DNA from: SZUA-430 sp044375275
Lineage (GTDB): Bacteria > Pseudomonadota > Alphaproteobacteria > Micropepsales > Micropepsaceae
Direction: 5' to 3'
Assembly (NCBI GenBank): GCA_044375275.1
Contig: JBILMZ010000099.1
Location: 1-12,029 of the forward strand
DNA length: 12,029 bases
The translations under genes and the position numbers were made by a program. The notes below the pieces were generated by a model, which was not told where the DNA came from, ran no database searches, and saw only the letters and a list, made by a program, of their open reading frames with translations. Positions 6,927 through 12,029 of the stretch are shown piece by piece (positions within the stretch are counted from its first letter, which is position 1; every line of letters starts with the position of its first letter).

Positions 6927-8525
6927 TTACTTGCGGGTTACGTCAAGAAAGCGGGTCCGGTTGACACCGCGCACGGTGTTCTCCCAGTTCGCCACGTAGG
7001 GCTTAACCAGCGGCCTGATGTACTGGTAACAGACGGGCGCAACCGCCACGTCGTTCAGCAGCAGCTGTGTGGCCTGGCCGAGAAGCTTGCCGCGCTTGAC
7101 CGCATCCTTCTCGAGGTTTGCTGCGGCCATGAGCTTGTCATAGGCCGGACTATTGTACCCCGGATAGTTCAGCCCGACATTTGAACTCTGGAACAGGAAC
7201 AGCACGTTCTGGGCGTCGCTATAGTCGAAGACCCAGCCCGCATGTCCCATCTCGAAGTTGCCGGTTTTCAGCAGGTCATAGTGGATCGCGAACTCCTTCG
7301 CCTGCAGCTCCACCTGCGCGCCGACCATTTTCCACATCGCCTGCAATGCAATGGCATAACGACGGGAGTCAGGCCGGTTGATGTAGTTGTAGCTCACCTT
7401 GAGCGGCTTGCCGGGACCATAGCCGGCCTCCGTCAGGAGGCGCTTGGCTTCGGCGCGGCGCTCCGCCATTGTCTTGCCCGACCATGGCACGTTGGCAGAG
7501 CGGTCGACATTGGCCAGGCCCGGCGGCAGGACCGTCTCGGCCTCTACGCCGAAGGCGCCGAAGTAAACATCCCGCTGCACTGTCGCTTGGTCGATCGCCA
7601 TCCCGAGTGCGAGCCTGACCCGCTTGTCGGCGAGCGGCCCCTTGCGCATGTTGAAGACCGTGTAGAGGACGCGCAGCCCCGTATACTTGCGCGTCTCCTT
7701 CGGTATGTTGGTCGACAGCCAGCGGAACTCGGTCAGGGGCCAGCGATCCAGCGTGTCGAGCTCGCCTGCGCGGTAACGCTTGAGCGAAGCCGGCTCGTCC
7801 GTGGTCGGAAAGAACGACACCGAGTCAATCTTCACGCTGGCAGCATCGAAGAAAAACGAGTTCTTCACGAGCTTGATGTGGTCGTTGGGCCGGCGCGTGG
7901 CCAGCTTGTAGGCACCGTTCGAGACCATGATCCCGGGCTTGGTCCAGTCCTTTCCCGCCTTCTCGACCACGTGCTTCGGCAGCGGGAAGGTTGTGTAGTG
8001 CGTCAGCATCTCCGGCATGTAGGGCGCCGGATGCTCGAGTTTCACCACGAACGTCTTTGGATTTGGCGCACTGACCCCCAGTTGGTCGAGCTTCAGCTTG
8101 CCCGTGCTGACCTTTTCGGCGTTCTTCACTGGAAAGAGGATGCTCGCATACTCCGACGCCGTCACCGGATCGAGCACGCGGCGCCAGGCAAACACGAAGT
8201 CGGCCGACGTGACGGGCTTCCCGTCTGACCATTTGTGGTCGCGGATCGTGAACGTCCAGGTCAGGCCGTCGGCCGAGGTTTCAACCTTCTCGGCGGCACC
8301 CAGGACCGCCTGACCCTTGACGTCCTCGGTATAGAGGCCGGTGAACATGTCACCGAGAATCTGGTTCTCCGGATCACCTGAGGCCTGATGCGGGTCCAGA
8401 CCCTTGGGCTCGGCACCGTTACCCCGGTTCAGGTACTTCGAGGCCGATGCCGGCACAGCCGCGACGGCAAAGGCAAACAGGACGGCGAGGAGGCGTTCGC
8501 GCCAGACTGCTTTTGAACTTTTCAT
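6927..8525 (-). CDS. Periplasmic oligopeptide-binding protein, OppA-type (paralogue 3 of the cluster, no tail)
   Basis: A 532-residue solute-binding protein of the SBP_bac_5 (OppA/MppA) family, which captures peptides in the periplasm and hands them to an ABC importer. Residues 1-29 form a signal peptide ending ASA before SKYL, with no lipobox cysteine. The mature start RGNGAEPKGLDPH is typical. Further family blocks are DGLTWTFTIR (about 87-95), WSDGKPVTSADFVFAWRR (about 99-116), VSNGAYKL (about 201-208) and GWVFDYSDA (about 430-438). D434 in that last block matches the aspartate that holds the peptide amino terminus in E. coli OppA. The ATG at 8525 has GGAG 5 bases upstream. The gene lies 30 bases after the previous paralogue, so it is probably co-transcribed and last in the operon. 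It ends at LDVTRK, lacking the linker and tryptophan-rich tail of the other two copies. A relative that binds another solute, such as murein peptide, cannot be excluded. Confidence 0.93.
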   Translation of the reverse strand: MKSSKAVWRERLLAVLFAFAVAAVPASASKYLNRGNGAEPKGLDPHQASGDPENQILGDMFTGLYTEDVKGQAVLGAAEKVETSADGLTWTFTIRDHKWSDGKPVTSADFVFAWRRVLDPVTASEYASILFPVKNAEKVSTGKLKLDQLGVSAPNPKTFVVKLEHPAPYMPEMLTHYTTFPLPKHVVEKAGKDWTKPGIMVSNGAYKLATRRPNDHIKLVKNSFFFDAASVKIDSVSFFPTTDEPASLKRYRAGELDTLDRWPLTEFRWLSTNIPKETRKYTGLRVLYTVFNMRKGPLADKRVRLALGMAIDQATVQRDVYFGAFGVEAETVLPPGLANVDRSANVPWSGKTMAERRAEAKRLLTEAGYGPGKPLKVSYNYINRPDSRRYAIALQAMWKMVGAQVELQAKEFAIHYDLLKTGNFEMGHAGWVFDYSDAQNVLFLFQSSNVGLNYPGYNSPAYDKLMAAANLEKDAVKRGKLLGQATQLLLNDVAVAPVCYQYIRPLVKPYVANWENTVRGVNRTRFLDVTRK

Positions 8526-8530
8526 AGTTT

Positions 8531-8534
8531 CTCC
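8531..8534 (-). promoter_or_regulatory. Ribosome binding site of the third binding-protein gene
   Basis: GGAG on the minus strand, 5 bases before the ATG at 8525. It lies inside the 30-base gap after the preceding gene, indicating independent translation from a shared mRNA. Confidence 0.7.
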
Positions 8535-8555
8535 ATGCTTCGTGCCAGGGGCACG

Positions 8556-10253
8556 CTAGTTGTTCCACCACTTCGACCAGGCATCCGCGCTGAACCACGA
8601 AGCCACCCAGTCGAAAAATCCATCCTGTTGTTCCGCATTGACGTCCGGAAGTGCTGGAGACACTGACTTGTCACCCAGATCCAGCCATCGGGTGCGATTG
8701 ACGGCCCGGGGGTTGCTCACCCAATTGACAACATACGACTTAACGAGGTGCCGCTGGTAGGGAAACATCAACGGCACGGAAGGGATGTCTGCGATCAACT
8801 GTGCGTGGGCATTGCCCAGGAGCCGGGCGCGCTTGGCGCTGTCAGGCTCACGGTCTGCTTCCCTGAGGAAATTCTCGAATATTTCACTCGCATACCATGA
8901 GGAATTGAGCTGCTCCGAAGCAATCTGGAATGTGAAGAACAGGTTCTTCGCATCGTTGTAATCCAGCGACCAGCTGTTGTGCGCCGCTTCAAAGTCATGA
9001 ACCTCAAGCAGGTTCCAGTGAACCTTGGCTTCGCTGGCCTGCAGTTCCACCTGGATGCCAACCGCGCGCCACATGGCCTGAAGCGCAACGGCTGCTTTCT
9101 TGATGTCCGGCACGTTGATGTAGCGATAGGTGAATTTCAGCGGAGCCGACGAATTGAACCCGGCGGCAGCGAGGATCTTGCGCGCGTCCTTCTGCCTGTC
9201 GAGGATGGGCATGTCGTGCCAGGGCACTTTGGCGTCAAGGTCGACATTCGCCGTGCCCGGGGGAAGGAAGCCATACGCGGCCTCTCCGTAGACATCGAGC
9301 AGCACGCGCTTTGAAAGCGCTTCGTTGTCGATGCTCATCGCGACGGCCTTGCGCACATTGTAGTCGTCGAACGGCTTTCTCTTCAGGTTGAAGGAAACGA
9401 AGTTGACCGAGAGTTGGGGCGCGCGCCTGGCTTCATCCGGAATGTGGGTCTTCAGCCACTTGTGCTCCGTGGTTGGCCAGCGTTCCTGGGTGTCGAGTTC
9501 CCCGGCGCGATACCGCCTCAGCGCCGTGTTGTCATCGTCGCTCGGATAGAAGAAGACCTCGTCAATCTTCACGCTGGCCGCATCGTAGAAGCGCGCATTC
9601 TTGATGAGCCTGATGTGATCATGCGGTCTCCACTCGCTCAGCACGTAGGGGCCATTGACGACCATCTTGCCCGGCCGTGTCCATTCGCTTCCGAATTTCT
9701 CGAGATACGACTTCGGCACGGGAAAGGTGGTGTAGTGCGTGAGCAGTTCAGGCAGGAACGGCGCTGCATGCTCAAGCGTGATGACCAGCGTGGACGGGTT
9801 GGGTGCATTCACGCCAAGGCGGTCCTTGCGGACGTCACCCTTGTTGAAGGCCTGCGCATTCTTGATCGGATAGAGAACGGATGCGTATTCGGCCGCCGTC
9901 TCTGGCGCGAGCACGCGCTGGAACGCATACACGAAGTCGCCAGCCGAGACCGGCTTGCCGTCTGACCAGTTATGCGCCCGGATCCTGAACGTCCAGGTAA
10001 GGCCATCCGGTGAGGTTTCCACACTCTCGGCGGCCCCCAGAACGGGTTGCCCGTTCTTGTCTTCCGTGTAGAGCCCCATCAGCATGTCGCCGATGACGTT
10101 GTTCTCGGCCGTCATGACCGCCCGATGCGGATCGAGGCTGTAGGGCTCAGCGCCGTTTCCACGTTTGAGGATCTTGGAGGCATCCGCGGCACCGGGCACC
10201 AGGACCATGACAAGCGCGGTTGCGAAAAGCACGCGAAGCAGAAAAGCCGGCAT
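8556..10253 (-). CDS. Periplasmic oligopeptide-binding protein, OppA-type, with Trp-rich C-terminal tail (paralogue 2)
   Basis: A 565-residue SBP_bac_5 protein, paralogous over its whole length to its two neighbours. The signal peptide is residues 1-25 (ADA before SKILKRG), with no lipobox. Family blocks include RGNGAEPYSLDPH (about 31-43), DGLTWTFRIR (about 83-92), NWSDGKPVSAGDFVYAFQR (about 95-113), VVNGPYVLSEWRPHDHI (about 198-214) and SWSLDYNDAKN (about 427-437). D431 equals the amino-terminus-binding aspartate of OppA. This segment and FQIASEQLNSSWY differ from the other two copies, which share WVFDYSDA and FQSS; altered peptide preference is likely but unproven. After the normal domain end (TRWLDLGDKS, about 530) comes a Pro/Asp/Gln-rich linker and a final segment containing WVASWFSADAWSKWWNN. 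The ATG at 10253 has GGGAG (10263-10267) 9 bases upstream. It follows the first paralogue after 70 bases containing a hairpin. Confidence 0.93.
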   Translation of the reverse strand: MPAFLLRVLFATALVMVLVPGAADASKILKRGNGAEPYSLDPHRAVMTAENNVIGDMLMGLYTEDKNGQPVLGAAESVETSPDGLTWTFRIRAHNWSDGKPVSAGDFVYAFQRVLAPETAAEYASVLYPIKNAQAFNKGDVRKDRLGVNAPNPSTLVITLEHAAPFLPELLTHYTTFPVPKSYLEKFGSEWTRPGKMVVNGPYVLSEWRPHDHIRLIKNARFYDAASVKIDEVFFYPSDDDNTALRRYRAGELDTQERWPTTEHKWLKTHIPDEARRAPQLSVNFVSFNLKRKPFDDYNVRKAVAMSIDNEALSKRVLLDVYGEAAYGFLPPGTANVDLDAKVPWHDMPILDRQKDARKILAAAGFNSSAPLKFTYRYINVPDIKKAAVALQAMWRAVGIQVELQASEAKVHWNLLEVHDFEAAHNSWSLDYNDAKNLFFTFQIASEQLNSSWYASEIFENFLREADREPDSAKRARLLGNAHAQLIADIPSVPLMFPYQRHLVKSYVVNWVSNPRAVNRTRWLDLGDKSVSPALPDVNAEQQDGFFDWVASWFSADAWSKWWNN

Positions 10254-10286
10254 GTCCCAGAACTCCCTGTTTCAAGGCAAACGGAA

Positions 10287-10311
10287 TCAGGGCGCCTCGA
10301 GAGCGCCCTGA
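10287..10311 (-). other. Stable intergenic hairpin between the first two binding-protein genes
   Basis: TCAGGGCGC (10287-10295) pairs perfectly with GCGCCCTGA (10303-10311) around a seven-base loop that contains the palindrome CTCGAG. On the transcribed minus strand it is followed by ATTCCGTTTGCC, with no proper U-tract, so full termination is unlikely. Partial termination, or protection of the upstream message from 3' decay so that the first gene is expressed more, would both fit. The stem is visible directly; the role is inference. Confidence 0.65.
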
Positions 10312-10323
10312 ACTATCATCGGC

Positions 10324-12029
10324 CTATGAATTCCACCACTTGCTCCAGGCTTCAGGGCTGAACCAGGATGCCAGCCAACCCCAGAACCCGCCACCTTCGG
10401 AGGCTGGGGCTTGCGCTTCGACCTTGCGATCAAGTTCCAGCCAGCGCGTCCTGAATATCGCGCGAGGGTTCTCGACGAAGTTCTTGACGTGCGGCTTCAC
10501 GATCGTGCGCTCATACAGATAGAACATGGGCGCGATGGGCAGCTCCTTCAGCAGGGTCGCCTGGGCATCGTCAAGGAGTTGTCCGCGCTTTGCGGCATCA
10601 GGCTCTGCATTGCTGCGGCGCATGAGGTCGTCGAACACGGGGTTGTTGAAGCCCGGGTAGTTCTGCTGTTCGGTCGAACTCTGGAACAGGTACAGAATGT
10701 TCTTGGCGTCACTGTAGTCGAAGACCCACGCCGCGTTGCCAGCCTGGTAGTTCTTGGTCTTCAGGTTGTCATAGTGCACTTTCGGTTCACCGGGGATCAG
10801 TTCCATTTTGACGCCGATGCCCTTCATCATCGCCTGGATGGCAACCGCTGACCGCTTCGCATCAGGTGTTGAAATGTAGTTGAACGTGAAGGTGAGCGGG
10901 TTGGCAGGGCCATAGCCGGCTTCCGCCAGAAGTTTCTTCGCTTCCTCACGGCGTTCCTCGATGGACTTGCCGGCATAGGGCATGCGCGCATCGTTCTTCA
11001 CGCCGGACAGGCCCGGCGGCAGGATGGACAGGGCTTCCTTGCCGTAGACGCCGAAGAAGACATCCTCTTCGATCACCTTGCGGTCGATCGCCTGAGCGAT
11101 TGCCTTGCGCACGCGAATGTCGTTGAACGGCTTCTTGGTGGTGTTGAACGTCCAGTAGCTGACGGCAAGGAAAGTGAACTTGCGTGCCTCGGAAGGAATG
11201 TTCGCGCTTAGCCACTTGTGTTCCGTCAGGGGCCAGCGTTCATTCATGTCGATTTCGTTGGCGCGATAGCGCTTCAGCGCCACGAGATCATCTTCGATCG
11301 GGTAGAACGTGACCTTGTCGATCTTGACGCTGGCAGCGTCATGGAATTTGGGATTGCGCACCAGCGTGATGTGATCGTGGGGGCGCCATTCCTGCAGGAT
11401 GTAGGCGCCGTTCGACACGAGATTGCCAGGCTTCACCCAGTCACTTCCGAGCTTCTCGATCACATGCTGCGGCAAGGGGAAGGTTGTGTAGTGCGTCAGG
11501 AGCTGCGGGAGATAGGGTGCCGGGTTCTCCAGATCAATGACAAGCGTTGACGCGTCTGGCGCGCTGACACCCAGGGACGTCACCGCGGCCTTTCCGAAGC
11601 TCACCGCTTCGGCATTCTTGATGGGATAGAGAAGTTCCCGGTACTCGGCAGCCATGGCCGGATCAAGGATGCGCCGGAACGCAAAGACAAAGTCATTTGC
11701 GGTAACGGGCTTTCCGTCAGACCAGGTGTGTGCGCGGATCTTGAAAGTCCATCGCAGCCCATCCGCGGAGGTCTCGACCGACTCGGCGGCACCGAGCATG
11801 GGCGATGCGTCTTTGGCTTCGGTGTAGAGTCCCATGAACATGTCACCGATGACATTGTTCTCCCATGTGCCTGTCGCACGATGCGGGTCAAGGCTTTTCG
11901 GCTCTCCGGCATTGCCCCGATAGAGATGGCTTTCAGCCAGCGAAGGCAGCGCAGTGAACAAGGCTGCGGCCAGCGACAGCGCAGGCAGAAGTGCAGCAAG
12001 GCGGGTGATCCGGGGCAGGATGTGCCAGA
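10324..12029 (-). CDS. Periplasmic oligopeptide-binding protein, OppA-type, with Trp-rich C-terminal tail (paralogue 1, start outside window)
   Basis: The first gene of the three-copy series on the minus strand, of which 567 residues are visible. The frame stays open to the window edge. The 22 codons upstream of the TTG at 11961 read as a signal peptide (ITRLAALLPALSLAAALFTA, then cleavage near SLA before ESHLYRG), so the real start lies just beyond base 12029 and a TTG start at 11961 would cut off the export signal. Family blocks are RGNAGEPKSLDPH, DGLRWTFKIR, WSDGKPVTANDFVFAFRR, VSNGAYILQEWRPHDHI and AWVFDYSDAKN; the aspartate of the last block (codon 10717-10719) corresponds to the peptide amino-terminus ligand in OppA. 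After the domain end (TRWLELDRKV) comes an Ala/Gly/Pro-rich linker of about 15 residues and a terminal segment with six tryptophans, including WLASWFSPEAWSKWWNS. No permease or ATPase gene follows; they may lie upstream of the window or elsewhere. Confidence 0.92.
   Translation of the reverse strand, partial: WHILPRITRLAALLPALSLAAALFTALPSLAESHLYRGNAGEPKSLDPHRATGTWENNVIGDMFMGLYTEAKDASPMLGAAESVETSADGLRWTFKIRAHTWSDGKPVTANDFVFAFRRILDPAMAAEYRELLYPIKNAEAVSFGKAAVTSLGVSAPDASTLVIDLENPAPYLPQLLTHYTTFPLPQHVIEKLGSDWVKPGNLVSNGAYILQEWRPHDHITLVRNPKFHDAASVKIDKVTFYPIEDDLVALKRYRANEIDMNERWPLTEHKWLSANIPSEARKFTFLAVSYWTFNTTKKPFNDIRVRKAIAQAIDRKVIEEDVFFGVYGKEALSILPPGLSGVKNDARMPYAGKSIEERREEAKKLLAEAGYGPANPLTFTFNYISTPDAKRSAVAIQAMMKGIGVKMELIPGEPKVHYDNLKTKNYQAGNAAWVFDYSDAKNILYLFQSSTEQQNYPGFNNPVFDDLMRRSNAEPDAAKRGQLLDDAQATLLKELPIAPMFYLYERTIVKPHVKNFVENPRAIFRTRWLELDRKVEAQAPASEGGGFWGWLASWFSPEAWSKWWNS

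Noticed and set aside
7242..8228. 328-codon plus-strand open frame
   Set aside because: It lies wholly antisense to a well-supported binding-protein gene. It reads as Arg/His/Leu-rich low-information sequence with no family motif, as expected of a codon-position shadow in GC-rich DNA.
11959..11961. TTG as start of the first binding-protein gene
   Set aside because: The upstream in-frame codons encode a hydrophobic export signal that this start would remove, so the gene must begin beyond the window edge.
1..12029. CRISPR array, tRNA/rRNA, insertion sequence or phage traces
   Set aside because: No regularly spaced repeats, cloverleaf-like segments, transposase motifs or terminal inverted repeats were seen; the similarity between binding-protein genes reflects paralogy.

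Overview
The window looks like chromosomal DNA from a GC-rich Gram-negative bacterium. It is most likely an alphaproteobacterium of the Caulobacterales/Hyphomonadaceae kind. This rests on the style of the 67-kDa-type SppA, the roughly 1000-residue TonB-dependent receptor with its large cysteine-bearing loops, and the non-lipidated oligopeptide-binding proteins. No rRNA, tRNA, CRISPR array, transposase or phage gene is visible. Coding density is high, and the only gene-free stretch above 300 bases is 6176-6507.

Layout. (1) 1-1611, plus strand: 3' portion of a signal peptide peptidase SppA gene, cut by the window edge and closed by a clean intrinsic terminator with a GAAA loop. (2) 1712-2959, minus strand: a class III nucleotide-cyclase domain fused to an RDD-type membrane domain, convergent with sppA. 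(3) 3170-6175, minus strand: a complete TonB-dependent outer-membrane receptor. (4) 6176-6507: a divergent intergenic region with a near-perfect palindrome next to the receptor start. (5) 6508-6855, plus strand: a small secreted four-cysteine protein resembling DUF6491, followed by a strong 12-bp-stem terminator. (6) 6927-12029, minus strand: three tandem paralogues of an OppA-type periplasmic oligopeptide-binding protein, the first running off the right edge. They are separated by only 70 and 30 bases and probably form one transcription unit. No permease or ATPase gene is in view.

How the parts may fit. The receptor could move a ligand across the outer membrane and the three binding proteins could capture peptides in the periplasm. 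SppA degrades signal-peptide remnants in the inner membrane. A shared peptide-uptake or peptide-recycling role is possible, but it is inference from proximity, since these genes are not in one operon. The most unusual points are: a tryptophan-rich C-terminal helix on a flexible linker, present in two of the three binding proteins and absent from the third; the cyclase-RDD fusion, with a roughly 100-residue loop inside the membrane domain and with serine where cyclases usually carry the base-selecting lysine; and a stable hairpin without a U-tract between the first two binding-protein genes. I found no clearly new multi-gene system.
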